DNA from: Martelella sp. HB161492
Lineage (GTDB): Bacteria > Pseudomonadota > Alphaproteobacteria > Rhizobiales > Rhizobiaceae
Direction: 5' to 3'
DNA length: 41,163 bases
NCBI RefSeq assembly: GCF_013184775.1
Contig: NZ_JAATVV010000020.1
Coordinates: forward strand, 1-41,163
Position 1 is the first letter of the stretch. The number at the start of each line of letters is the position of its first letter. Shown here piece by piece: positions 7,866 through 15,979 of the stretch. The position numbers and the translations under genes are program-made. The notes beneath the pieces are model-generated. The model saw only the letters and a program-made list of their open reading frames with translations. It searched no databases and was not told the origin of the DNA.

Positions 7866-9488
7866 TTACTTCTTCGCCTGGCAGGCGTCGTCGCAAACAT
7901 AGAGATACTGCTTCTGCAGCATGCCGCCGTCAGACGGGACGATGCCGCCGGTGTTGTCGCGCAGCAGCAGGAAGCGCGTTTCCGAACCGAAGATATAGAG
8001 CGGCAGGTCCTCTGCGACCATCTTCTGGACGTCGAGATAGTCAGCCTTGACCTCGGCGTCGTCCATGGTGGCGCTGGCGGCCTTCAGCTCTTCGTCCATC
8101 TTCGGGTTGCTGTACTGGCCCCAGTTGTAGATGCCGTCGGATGCCAGATGACCGGAAATGGTCGGCTCGGCGCCGTTGGCAACCAGAACGCCGCCGTCGA
8201 CGCAAAGGTCGAAGTTCAGCTGGTCCTTGCAGGTGGTGGTCAGCATGGCCTGATCGACGATGTCGACGTCGACCTTGACGTTCTTGTAGGCGCTCATGAC
8301 CTGCTGAACGTAGGACGCCAGACGCTTCAGGTCGGAGTTGGAATAGGTGACCAGCTTCATTTCGAACGGCTTGCCTTCATCGGCCAGCTCATTGAAAATC
8401 TTCTGCGCATCTTCCGGATTGTATTCCGGCAGATTGTATTCCGTCTGGTAGTAAGGCGAGACCTGAGTGAAGTAGTTGTTCGGCGTGACATAGCCACCGG
8501 TCTGCGTATAGGCCTGCATCAGGCGCGAACGGTCGATCGCCTCATAGAAAGCCTTGCGGGCACGCACATCGGTGAAGGGGCCGGACGTCTGGTTGAAGAA
8601 GGCGCGGTAGAGGCCCGGGATCGGGATCTCATGGGTGGCAACACCGGGCGCCTCAGCATTGGAACCGAACTGGTAGGGATAGCCGGCCATCATGGTCGCG
8701 CCGCCCTGAACAACGGTTGCGATACGGCTGTTGGTTTCCGGGATGATCTTGAAGTTCAGCGTGTCGAGATAGGGACGCGGCTGATCCCAGTAGTTGGGGT
8801 TGCGCTTCAGCGTCATGGAAACGCCCTGGTCCCAGCTGTCAAAGATGAACGGGCCGGCGCCGACAGGCTTGATGTCGGACTTCTGCTTGGCAGCGGCCAG
8901 TTCCTTCGGCGAACCGATGAAAGGGGCCTGCTGGGCAAGCTGCGAACCGAAGTTGCGGTTCGGCTGGTCGAGCGTGATCGTCAGGGTCAGCGGATCGATG
9001 ATCTTGATGCTCTTGTCCCAGGACGAAACGAAAGCCTGGGTCGGAGCCATGGTTTCCGGGTCGGCCATGCGATCCCAGTTATACTTCACGGCTTCGGCGT
9101 CATAGGCTTCGCCATCGGAAAAGGTGATGCCGGGGCGCAGCTTCAGCGTCCAGGTCTGGGCGTCTTCACTGGTCAGGCTTTCGGCCATGCCGCCCTGGAT
9201 CTTGCCGTTGACGTCGATATAGACGAGCACGCCGTAAATGGCGTCACGAACGTCCATCGGGCCACCCGGATAGGTGCCGTTGGTCAGCGCCGGATCCCAG
9301 CTGGTGATATCCGAGCCGTTAATGATGGTCATCTCGCCGCCGGCGATCGGCTGCTGGTCGTCAGCAACGGCCTTGGTGGCGATCGCGCCCGAGACGACGG
9401 GGCCGGCTGCTGCAAGCGCCAGCGCCATCATCAGCGCGCGACCAGAGGTGAGAAAAGTGCCGGAACGGCGCTTCGAAGTGAATGGCAT
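7866..9488 (-). CDS. ABC transporter solute-binding protein, family 5 (DppA/OppA type)
   Basis: A 540-residue periplasmic binding protein. The ATG at 9488 (MPFTSKRR) gives a long signal peptide with basic n-region, hydrophobic core (about residues 19-31) and a probable cleavage site after AVA before DDQQP. The mature part shows family-5 landmarks: SWDPALTNG, the LRPGITFSDGEAYDAEAVKYNWDR motif region, LNFKIIPETN and ARKAFYEAIDR. It would bind the substrate and deliver it to the DppBC-type permeases of this operon. It is placed upstream of, and separated by a stable hairpin from, the lyase and transporter genes. Family-5 proteins bind peptides, opines, nickel, heme or glycosides, so the ligand cannot be read here. 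Confidence 0.9.
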   Translation of the reverse strand: MPFTSKRRSGTFLTSGRALMMALALAAAGPVVSGAIATKAVADDQQPIAGGEMTIINGSDITSWDPALTNGTYPGGPMDVRDAIYGVLVYIDVNGKIQGGMAESLTSEDAQTWTLKLRPGITFSDGEAYDAEAVKYNWDRMADPETMAPTQAFVSSWDKSIKIIDPLTLTITLDQPNRNFGSQLAQQAPFIGSPKELAAAKQKSDIKPVGAGPFIFDSWDQGVSMTLKRNPNYWDQPRPYLDTLNFKIIPETNSRIATVVQGGATMMAGYPYQFGSNAEAPGVATHEIPIPGLYRAFFNQTSGPFTDVRARKAFYEAIDRSRLMQAYTQTGGYVTPNNYFTQVSPYYQTEYNLPEYNPEDAQKIFNELADEGKPFEMKLVTYSNSDLKRLASYVQQVMSAYKNVKVDVDIVDQAMLTTTCKDQLNFDLCVDGGVLVANGAEPTISGHLASDGIYNWGQYSNPKMDEELKAASATMDDAEVKADYLDVQKMVAEDLPLYIFGSETRFLLLRDNTGGIVPSDGGMLQKQYLYVCDDACQAKK

Positions 9489-9507
9489 TGCCTGTTTCTC
9501 CAATCTC

Positions 9508-9531
9508 TCCGTCCCTCTATGAGCGGACGGA
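9508..9531 (-). other. Small stem-loop in the binding-protein leader
   Basis: TCCGTCC and GGACGGA form a seven-pair stem with a ten-base loop about 20 bases before the solute-binding protein start codon. It lies in the 105-base gap after the UbiX-type gene and may be a 5' stabiliser of a processed mRNA. Support is the inverted repeat only. Confidence 0.3.
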
Positions 9532-9593
9532 TACATGTTCCCGATTGTGATTTCTATGCGGCATGGGTTGCATGCCCCGATACGAACCGCCTG

Positions 9594-10175
9594 CTAGTGG
9601 TCCGCCTGATCCGTGTCCCTCCATCTCCTGACGGCCGGATGGCTGATATCAAACAGGTCGAGTGCCCGGCCGACACTCTGATTGATGATGTCGTCGATCG
9701 TCTTGGGCTTTGTGTAAAAGCCCGGAACGGGGGGCATGATGATCGCGCCGCTGCGGGTCGCCTGATCCATCAATGCGATATGTCCGGCATGAAACGGTGT
9801 CTCGCGCAGCATCAGCACGAGCCGGCGACGTTCCTTGAGGCAGACATCGGCTGCCCGTGTAATCAGGTCTTCGGCGTAGCAATGGGCGATGCCGCTGAGC
9901 GTTTTCACCGAGCAGGGCGCGACCAGCATGCCGGCGGAGCGGAATGAGCCGGAAGCAATCGCCGCACCGATATCCTTATGGCTGTAATTGACGTCGGCGA
10001 GCGCGCGGATTTCGTCCGCGCTCATGTCGATGCCCTCTTCCTGTGCGGTGCGGATCGCCGATGGCGAGATCACCAGATGGGTCTCGACATCTTCGATCGC
10101 GCGCAACATTTCGAGCGCGCGGATGCCGTAGCAGGTCCCGGATGCTCCGGTGATGGCGACGATCATACGGCGCAT
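9594..10175 (-). CDS. ubiX: UbiX-family flavin prenyltransferase
   Basis: A 193-residue protein of the UbiX/Pad1 family. These enzymes attach a dimethylallyl group to FMN, making the prenylated FMN cofactor that UbiD-type decarboxylases need. Visible motifs are the N-terminal flavin loop ITGASGTCYG (residues 8-17), PCSVKTLSGIA, YAEDLITRAADVCLKERRRLVL, LRETPFHAGHI and the C-terminal PPVPGFYTKPKTIDD. The start is supported by AGGAG six bases upstream. It follows the UbiD-type gene by 67 bases. A cofactor maker dedicated to the neighbouring decarboxylase is the natural reading, rather than ubiquinone synthesis. Confidence 0.9.
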   Translation of the reverse strand: MRRMIVAITGASGTCYGIRALEMLRAIEDVETHLVISPSAIRTAQEEGIDMSADEIRALADVNYSHKDIGAAIASGSFRSAGMLVAPCSVKTLSGIAHCYAEDLITRAADVCLKERRRLVLMLRETPFHAGHIALMDQATRSGAIIMPPVPGFYTKPKTIDDIINQSVGRALDLFDISHPAVRRWRDTDQADH

Positions 10176-10242
10176 TGTCGTCTCCTGTTTCCGGCGCTCC
10201 GCGCGCTTTGTCCGTTGCTTCCGCTAGCGAAGGGGAGAACTG

Positions 10243-11667
10243 TCATGGCAGAAGGTCCGGACGGATGGTTGAGAGAAGGCTGCGCATGCGGGCATAGGCA
10301 TCCTCGGGCGGCAGGGCCTTGTCATAGCCCTGTGAACGGTCGCCTGCCTTCATCGTCGCGTCGTAGCCGATCTTGGCGACAACGCCGCCGTCTTCCTGGG
10401 CTTCCGAGCGGTCGGCCGGCAGGTCGCTGATGATCAGAACGTCACGTTCGGCGCGCATGCGGGTCATCTTGGCAAGTTCGACGGCCGCCAGATCCCACGG
10501 ATCGACATCGGCATCGATAATGGTGACATTCTTGATGATGCTGACGGCCCCCCAGCAGATTGCCATGGCGCGGCGCGCCTGGCCGGGGCGGGGATCCTTC
10601 AGCTGGACGATCACATCGTTGCGGCCGGAACCGGTGGCGGTTACCGCGACATCACCGACATTTTGCAGCGCGCGGGAAAGCTGGGCCTTCAGCGAGGCTG
10701 CAATCGGCACGGCGGCGATGAAGATATGTTCGGCGTGATAACCCGGTTCGATCACCTGGAACATGGCGTCTGCCCGGTTGGTGCGAGCCTGGAAGGTGCA
10801 GATCAGGCCACTGCCGTAATCCTCATACATGCCGTGATATTCGGAAACCGGTCCTTCGACCAGCGGCCGGTCGGAATGGATCAGACCTTCGAGGACAACC
10901 TCGGCTTCGGCCGGAACGAGCAGGTCGGAGCTCACGGTTTTGGCCATGCGTACCGGTGCGCCGAGCAGGGCGCCGGCATTCTCCATCTCGTCATCGCCGA
11001 GGCCGAGATAGAGGCAGGCGGCCAGCTGGATGGCAGGGTGGGCGCCGAGCACGACGGCGAAGGGCAGCGGCTTGCCCATGGCGGCCGCCTTGCGGGCCAT
11101 GATGGCGAGGTGGTGGTTCGGGGCAATGCCGATCATCGCCTCGTTTTCATTCAGCACTTTCAGCCGGGCATAGGAGGCATTGCCGAGACCGGTTTCGGGA
11201 TCCTTCGCGATGATCATGCCGGCGGAGATGTAAGGGCCGGTCTCACGCTGGAAAAAATGCGGAACCGGCAGGCCGGCGAGAACATTCTCGCGGACGACAA
11301 CCTCCTGGACCGGAGCGTTGTCGATGATTTCCGGCTTGATCGGATTGCGCACGGCGTCCGTCAGTGTCTTCTGGATCTGATCGACAGAAACACCAAGTGC
11401 CATTGCAATGCGTTCGCGGCTGGTCAGAAGGTTGCCGAAGAGCCGTATGTCGGAGCCTTCGATTTTGTCGAAGCGCACGGCAGCGCGGTGGTCGGCGAGC
11501 GACAGCATCGCCGATACATCGAACTTCGCACTGACCGGCTTGTCGACAACGAGCAGTTCGCCCTTGCCCTCAAGAGCATTGAGAATGCTTCTGCATGACT
11601 GATCATCCGTGCGGGTGTTTTCCGCTGCGGGGATCGGGGAAATGGTCTTTTCAGCAACAGACGTCAC
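10243..11667 (-). CDS. UbiD-family prenylated-FMN-dependent (de)carboxylase
   Basis: A 474-residue UbiD-family enzyme, which reversibly decarboxylates aromatic, heteroaromatic or alpha,beta-unsaturated carboxylic acids using prenylated FMN. The catalytic Glu-Arg-Glu triad can be placed: R168 in ASYARLKV, and E271 and E276 in EGPVSEYHG. The cofactor-binding region around residues 164-190 ends in HH (NHHLAIM). The start is a GTG at 11667 with AAGGA eight bases upstream; an ATG upstream is in another frame. It is the first gene of the 11-gene minus-strand operon, followed by its UbiX partner. Substrates of UbiD homologues range from cinnamate and protocatechuate to pyrrole- and furan-carboxylates, so none is assigned. 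Confidence 0.9.
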   Translation of the reverse strand: MTSVAEKTISPIPAAENTRTDDQSCRSILNALEGKGELLVVDKPVSAKFDVSAMLSLADHRAAVRFDKIEGSDIRLFGNLLTSRERIAMALGVSVDQIQKTLTDAVRNPIKPEIIDNAPVQEVVVRENVLAGLPVPHFFQRETGPYISAGMIIAKDPETGLGNASYARLKVLNENEAMIGIAPNHHLAIMARKAAAMGKPLPFAVVLGAHPAIQLAACLYLGLGDDEMENAGALLGAPVRMAKTVSSDLLVPAEAEVVLEGLIHSDRPLVEGPVSEYHGMYEDYGSGLICTFQARTNRADAMFQVIEPGYHAEHIFIAAVPIAASLKAQLSRALQNVGDVAVTATGSGRNDVIVQLKDPRPGQARRAMAICWGAVSIIKNVTIIDADVDPWDLAAVELAKMTRMRAERDVLIISDLPADRSEAQEDGGVVAKIGYDATMKAGDRSQGYDKALPPEDAYARMRSLLSTIRPDLLP

Positions 11668-12010
11668 GCAGGCAGTCCTTCATCACATTCAAATTATGAA
11701 AATGATTATGAGAGACGGGTTCCGGCCTTGGTAGCGGTCTGAAACCGAAGCGGCCCATAGGAGAAATTGAACTGAAGCCCCTCTGGGTTGTGTTTATATC
11801 TTCGGATATCGGCAGGGTAGAATTTCGGGTCGCGACCTTTGGCGGCGGACCTTGGTGCGGGCAGCCGGTACCCTGTGGCCGACTCGTCGCATTTTTGCTG
11901 TCTGGGCTGTGGAAAACCACTATTCTCCGGTGCTTAAGTGATGTATCGATTGCACAGGGCAGCGCTCCTGCCGGTACCTTTCCTTTCATTTCTGTTTTGT
12001 GCTGGTCCTC
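11668..12010. promoter_or_regulatory. Divergent control region between the UbiD-led operon and the MFS gene
   Basis: A 343-base gene-free interval between diverging genes. Next to the decarboxylase start it is AT-rich, with the hexamer array described separately. A short dyad ATATC-TTCG-GATAT lies at 11806-11819. No regulator gene adjoins the operon on this side. I could not confidently place -35/-10 elements. Confidence 0.5.
11693..11711 (-). promoter_or_regulatory. Tandem ATTATGA / Fur-like hexamer array
   Basis: On the minus strand the sequence reads TCATAATCATTTTCATAAT, which can be parsed as three hexamers resembling the NATWAT units of Fur boxes. It sits 26-44 bases upstream of the GTG start of the decarboxylase gene. 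Rhizobia mostly use RirA, Irr and Mur instead of classical Fur, so the binding factor is uncertain, and an AT-rich promoter element is the simplest alternative. Confidence 0.3.
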
Positions 12011-13210
12011 ATGCCCAAGACCCTGTCGCTCGTCTATTCGAATCCCGTGCTCAGATTGTCTGCCGCGGGGCTTTTTTTCTTTGGCTTTGCCGGTGCTGCG
12101 ACCTCGCCCTATCTGTCGATCATCGGCATTCAGGAGCTGGGCATGACGGACCGCGCTTATGCGATGGTGATCCTTCTCGGCGCCCTAGTCTCAGTGGTGG
12201 CGAGTATCCTGATCGGCTCGCTCGCCGATCGGATCGGCAGTTTCAGGGTTTCGCTGATGGTCACCAGCCTCACTGGTGTCATCGGGTTTCTCTGGGTCTA
12301 TCTGCTGCCGTCGCAATCGTCTTTCACGATCGCCAAAATACTGTTCATTCCCTTTTTCACGGCCCTCAATCCGCTGATCTTCGCCAATGTCCGGGTGCAG
12401 ATCGTCGGCCGGCCCTATCAGGAAATGGTGTCGGTGAACTCGGCCGTCCGCGCCGTGCTGTCCCTGTCCTGGGTGCTGGTTCCGGGCGTGGTCGGCGCCC
12501 TGCTGGCGGGCAGTTCCAGCATGCTGCCGTCCTTTCTGTTCGCCGGTCTTGCGTCACTTGTCTGTGTGTCGCTGTTCTCGCTTTCGGGCCATGAGCCGGA
12601 AGCCGTGGTTGCCAATCGCCGCAGCGAGCCGTTTCTGAAGGCTTTTGCTGCCTTTGCTGGGGCGGGACTGTGGATCCGCCTGCTGGCGATCTCGCTGATC
12701 ACGGCGATGATGCATATGTGCGGCACGGTGCTGCCGCTGATCATTACCGGTCAGGCGGGCGGCACGGTCTCGGATGTCGGCCTGCTGGTTGGCATTGTTG
12801 CGGGCCTGGAGATCGTTTTCATCATCTTCTGGTCCTATGTCGAGCGGGTCTTGCCGCATGTGGTCACGCTGGTGATCGGCGCGGCGGTCTATGTCGTCTA
12901 TCTCTATCTGCTCGGCCATGTCAGCGAGCCCTGGCAGGCCTATGCGCTGACGCCGGTCGCAGGCCTTGGCGCCGCCGCGATCATCTCCGTGCCGATCACC
13001 TATCTGCAGAATCTGATTGAAGATCGTCCCGGGGTCGGCAGTTCCCTGATTTCGGTCAACATGTTTGCAAGCGCCGGACTTGGTGCAGGCCTGTTTGCGC
13101 TTGGAACCCGTTTCACCGACTATTCCGGCACGGCCGTCCTTTCGGCCGCCGCTGGTCTCATCGGCTGCATTCTTGTCCTGGCGCTTGACGGACCGAAGCG
13201 GCAGCGCTGA
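12011..13210 (+). CDS. MFS transporter, sugar efflux (SetA/SetB)-like
   Basis: A 399-residue protein with about 12 hydrophobic segments. The loop between segments 2 and 3 carries the MFS signature (GSLADRIGSFRVS). The overall pattern, including a late EDRPGVGSSLISVN segment, resembles bacterial sugar-efflux transporters of the Set family, which expel sugars or analogues with protons. The start is uncertain: ATG at 12011 (MPKTLSL) or an in-frame GTG at 11999; neither has a good ribosome-binding site. It is transcribed away from the UbiD-led operon and may or may not share its regulation. It could equally export a toxic pathway intermediate. Confidence 0.75.
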   Translation: MPKTLSLVYSNPVLRLSAAGLFFFGFAGAATSPYLSIIGIQELGMTDRAYAMVILLGALVSVVASILIGSLADRIGSFRVSLMVTSLTGVIGFLWVYLLPSQSSFTIAKILFIPFFTALNPLIFANVRVQIVGRPYQEMVSVNSAVRAVLSLSWVLVPGVVGALLAGSSSMLPSFLFAGLASLVCVSLFSLSGHEPEAVVANRRSEPFLKAFAAFAGAGLWIRLLAISLITAMMHMCGTVLPLIITGQAGGTVSDVGLLVGIVAGLEIVFIIFWSYVERVLPHVVTLVIGAAVYVVYLYLLGHVSEPWQAYALTPVAGLGAAAIISVPITYLQNLIEDRPGVGSSLISVNMFASAGLGAGLFALGTRFTDYSGTAVLSAAAGLIGCILVLALDGPKRQR

Positions 13211-13227
13211 ACAGCTGACAAGCAAAA

Positions 13228-13254
13228 GGCCTCCCGGTTGCTGCCGGGAGGCCT
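13228..13254. terminator. Terminator hairpin, copy 1
   Basis: A 27-base sequence with perfect self-complementary arms (GGCCTCCCGG ... CCGGGAGGCC) 17 bases after the MFS stop. It is preceded by AAAA, which is the U-run for minus-strand transcription. The same 27 bases occur again at 13465-13491. Confidence 0.75.
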
Positions 13255-13464
13255 CAGATTGCTGAAAAACGCACCCTTTTCGCTGACGTCATGCCTGTGC
13301 TTGTCACAGGCATCCAGCCGACGCGCGTCTGCGCGGCGAAAGACTCTTTTAATCCAATGCCCTGAAGAGCCTGGATCCCCGTGACGAGCACGGGGATGAC
13401 GAAAGAGGGGAGGCGGCTATTCCATCCCAAACAAGCAATCTGAATCGCTTTGTCAGCAGCCTGA
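13255..13464. repeat. Small repeat element with imperfect terminal inverted repeats inserted between duplicated hairpins
   Basis: The left end CTCAGATTGCTGAAAAA and the complement of the right end CTCAGGCTGCTGACAAA match at 14 of 17 positions; the outermost bases overlap the flanking hairpins. Inside are two inverted copies of a dyad unit (13285-13317 and 13371-13403; core GTCAT..CC.GTGCT.GTCAC.GG.ATCCAG). Such units are scattered in rhizobial intergenic DNA. No reading frame in it looks like a gene, so it resembles a non-autonomous miniature element. Confidence 0.6.
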
Positions 13465-13491
13465 GGCCTCCCGGTTGCTGCCGGGAGGCCT
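13465..13491. terminator. Terminator hairpin, copy 2
   Basis: Identical in all 27 bases to copy 1, and followed by TTTG on the plus strand. It lies 21 bases from the stop codon of the minus-strand GH43 gene. With the A-run before copy 1 and the T-run after copy 2, a single original bidirectional terminator between converging genes is the likely ancestor. Confidence 0.75.
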
Positions 13492-13512
13492 TTGTTCGGC
13501 TGGCCGGTGCTT

Positions 13513-15111
13513 TCAGGCGTTTTCGTAGCGGAAGCTGTCGAAATCGGCGGAAAATGTGCCTCCGGCGAGGTCATAGGCGGCCATGCCGATGAAATTGCCG
13601 GTGAAGCTGCCATTGACGCCACGTCCGCCTTCATCGGACAGCACCGAGGCATCGAGCGTCGGACCGACCGGCTGCCAGTCACCGTCATCAATGGCGTAGC
13701 GGAACTGCAGCACGACACCGTCAATCGCGAGGCCGAGCCGGACTTTGCCTTCGCCCGGCAGCACAACCGGCTGTCGCAGCGCGAAGTTCAGCGATGATTC
13801 CGGCCATGATCCGGCACAGGATATGATCGAGAGTTCCCGGCCGCCCTGACCGTCGCCGGAAATCGCCAGATAGTGGAATTTCGAGCGGTTGTAATAGGCA
13901 ATCAGTCCGGCCAGATGCTGGAAGCTTTTCGGCTGAGCATCGGTCACAGTTTCGGCCCGGCAGGCAAATTCAGTCTGGCGGCGGGCAACGAGCGCCTGTT
14001 CGAACCAGCTGCCGATCGATTGACGGCCATAAAGGCGCAGATGGCCCGGACGGGCCGACAGGCTGAACAGACGTTCCGGCTGCGGGCTTCGCAGCCACTG
14101 GAAGTCGATCGGCAGATCCGGGCTGTCGAAATCGGTATCGGTGACATCGGCAATTGTTTCGCCGGCTGTCACGCCCTTGGGTGTCTCGACCTCAAGTGCC
14201 GGTGCCATGCCGCCATGGGCAAGGCGCGGCCAGCCTTCAGCATCAAAAACAACCTTCTGGATCGAGGTCTCGCGGCCGAGCACGCTGCGTCTGACGCCCG
14301 GCATCGGCCGGCTCATCAGGTGTACCATGTAGAATTCACCCTCCGGCGTCTCGATGATCGAGCCATGGCCGGAGCGCTGGATCGGCGATTGCGGATCGTC
14401 GCGGCTGGTCAGCAGATGCAGATCGGGATGGTCCTCATAAGGGCCTTCGAGATTTTTCGAGCGGGCGACCGAGACCGTGTGCGTATAGCCCGTGCCGCCC
14501 TCGGCGGTTACCATGTAATACCAGCCATTGAAGCGGTAGAGATGCGGTCCCTCGGTAATGCCGGCGGAGGTGCCGTGATAGACGACCTTCGGTTCGCCGA
14601 TCAGCTTCTTCTCGTCATGGGAATATTCCTGCAGCACGATTCCGGCAAAGGCGGTTGGCTTGCGGCGATAGTCCCAGAGCTGGTTGATCAGATATTTCCG
14701 TCCGTCTTCGTCATGGAACAGTGAAGGGTCGAAGCCGGAGGCATTGAGATAGACGGGATCCGACCATGGACCTTCTATGGCAGGGGCGGTGACCAGATAG
14801 TTGAAGCTGTCTTTGAAGTCGCCCTCGGCGCGCTTCATGTCGGTGTATATCAGCCAGAACAGGCCATCGGCATAGGTGAGGCAGGGCGCCCAGACGCCGC
14901 CGGAATCCTGCTCGCCGCGCATATCTAGCTGGGAGGCGCGCTCCAGCGGCCGCTTGACCACCCGCCAGTTCTTCAGATCTTGCGAGTGATGCAGCTGCAC
15001 GCCCGGATACCATTCGAAGGTCGAGGTGGCGATGTAGTAGTCCTCCCCGACCCGGCAGATGCAGGGGTCGGCATTGAAACCACGGAGGATGGGATTGGCA
15101 ATCATTGCCAT
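13513..15111 (-). CDS. xynB: Glycoside hydrolase family 43 beta-xylosidase/alpha-L-arabinofuranosidase
   Basis: A 532-residue GH43 enzyme without a signal peptide, so cytoplasmic. It would release xylose (possibly arabinose) from short xylo-oligosaccharides by inversion. Counting from MAMIANP, the catalytic residues fall at D15 (NADPCICR, general base), D128 (GFDPSLF, pKa modulator) and E187 (GITEGPHLY, general acid), the same numbers as in the well-studied Geobacillus beta-xylosidase. The five-bladed propeller covers about residues 1-310 and a C-terminal beta-sandwich follows, giving the usual length of about 530. It lies 31 bases after the permease gene, so imported oligosaccharides are probably cut inside the cell. 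Confidence 0.92.
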   Translation of the reverse strand: MAMIANPILRGFNADPCICRVGEDYYIATSTFEWYPGVQLHHSQDLKNWRVVKRPLERASQLDMRGEQDSGGVWAPCLTYADGLFWLIYTDMKRAEGDFKDSFNYLVTAPAIEGPWSDPVYLNASGFDPSLFHDEDGRKYLINQLWDYRRKPTAFAGIVLQEYSHDEKKLIGEPKVVYHGTSAGITEGPHLYRFNGWYYMVTAEGGTGYTHTVSVARSKNLEGPYEDHPDLHLLTSRDDPQSPIQRSGHGSIIETPEGEFYMVHLMSRPMPGVRRSVLGRETSIQKVVFDAEGWPRLAHGGMAPALEVETPKGVTAGETIADVTDTDFDSPDLPIDFQWLRSPQPERLFSLSARPGHLRLYGRQSIGSWFEQALVARRQTEFACRAETVTDAQPKSFQHLAGLIAYYNRSKFHYLAISGDGQGGRELSIISCAGSWPESSLNFALRQPVVLPGEGKVRLGLAIDGVVLQFRYAIDDGDWQPVGPTLDASVLSDEGGRGVNGSFTGNFIGMAAYDLAGGTFSADFDSFRYENA

Positions 15112-15142
15112 GATGAATTCCTTTTTGGAAATGGACGTCCGC

Positions 15143-15979
15143 TCAGCCCTTCACGGCGCCGCCGGTCAGACCTGCGACGATGTATTTCTGGGCAGCGAAG
15201 AAAAACACGACCGCCGGCACCATGGTCAGCGTCACGAAGGCGAGCACGCGGCTCCAGTCGGTCATATAGGCACCGCGATACTGCATCATGCCGAGCGTCC
15301 AGGTGTAGGCGGGCTGTTCGTTGAGAACGACCAGGGGCAGCAGGAAGTTATTCCAGCTCTGCACGAAGACGAAGGTGGCAACCGTCGACAGGATCGGCAC
15401 GGACAGTGGCAGGGTGAAGCGGAAGAAAAAGCCCATATAGCCGATGCCGTCGATCTGAGCTGCCTCGAACAGTTCCTTCGGCAGCTGCTCGAAAAAGCCG
15501 CGAAACAGCATCATCGAGAAGGCGAGGCCAAAGGCGACCTGCGGAAAGATGACGCCCGCCGGACTGTCAAGCAGGCCGAGATCGCGGATCTTGATGAACA
15601 GCGGCAGAATGGCGGTGGCGAAGGGAAACATCATCCCGACGGTGAAATAGGCAAACAGCATCTTCTTGCCAAAGAAATGCAGCTGCGCAAAGCAATAGGC
15701 CGCCATGCCGGAGATGATCAGCGTCAGCACCACGCAGGAGACCGAAATGGTCAGCGAATTGCGTAGGTAGCCCCAGAATTCGCCGGAACCCAGAATATCG
15801 GCATAATTGCTGAGCACCCATTCATGCGGCAGGCCGATCGGCGAAATGCGCAGCTCGCCAAGGCTCTTGAAGCCGCCGAAGACGGTGATGGAGAGCGGCA
15901 GCAGAATGACGGTCGTCATCAACAGTAGGAAGATGACACGCAGCGCTGCACGCCAGTTGAACATGGTCTCGGAGTTCAT
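15143..15979 (-). CDS. ABC sugar transporter permease, MalG type (CUT1)
   Basis: A 278-residue inner-membrane permease. Six hydrophobic segments are visible (first at about residues 13-32), and the EAA loop reads LPKELFEAAQIDGIGYMGFFFR, matching the EAAxxDGA pattern of CUT1 permeases. The C-terminus ends in QKYIVAGLTGGAVKG, typical of MalG-like proteins. The ATG overlaps the stop of the other permease by four bases. It pairs with that subunit to form the membrane pore of the presumed xylo-oligosaccharide importer. Confidence 0.92.
   Translation of the reverse strand: MNSETMFNWRAALRVIFLLLMTTVILLPLSITVFGGFKSLGELRISPIGLPHEWVLSNYADILGSGEFWGYLRNSLTISVSCVVLTLIISGMAAYCFAQLHFFGKKMLFAYFTVGMMFPFATAILPLFIKIRDLGLLDSPAGVIFPQVAFGLAFSMMLFRGFFEQLPKELFEAAQIDGIGYMGFFFRFTLPLSVPILSTVATFVFVQSWNNFLLPLVVLNEQPAYTWTLGMMQYRGAYMTDWSRVLAFVTLTMVPAVVFFFAAQKYIVAGLTGGAVKG

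Noticed and set aside
7750-7896. 49-residue N-terminal extension of the isocitrate lyase-family protein
   Set aside because: It would translate through the 11-bp intercistronic hairpin and into the end of the binding-protein gene; the internal ATG starts where family homology begins.
8148-9947. 599-codon open frame antisense to the family-5 binding protein
   Set aside because: It overlaps two clearly real genes entirely, shows no family motif and no start signal.
13255-13464. CRISPR-like repeat array
   Set aside because: Only two copies of the hairpin, 210 bases apart, with structured sequence between; this is a terminator duplication, not an array.
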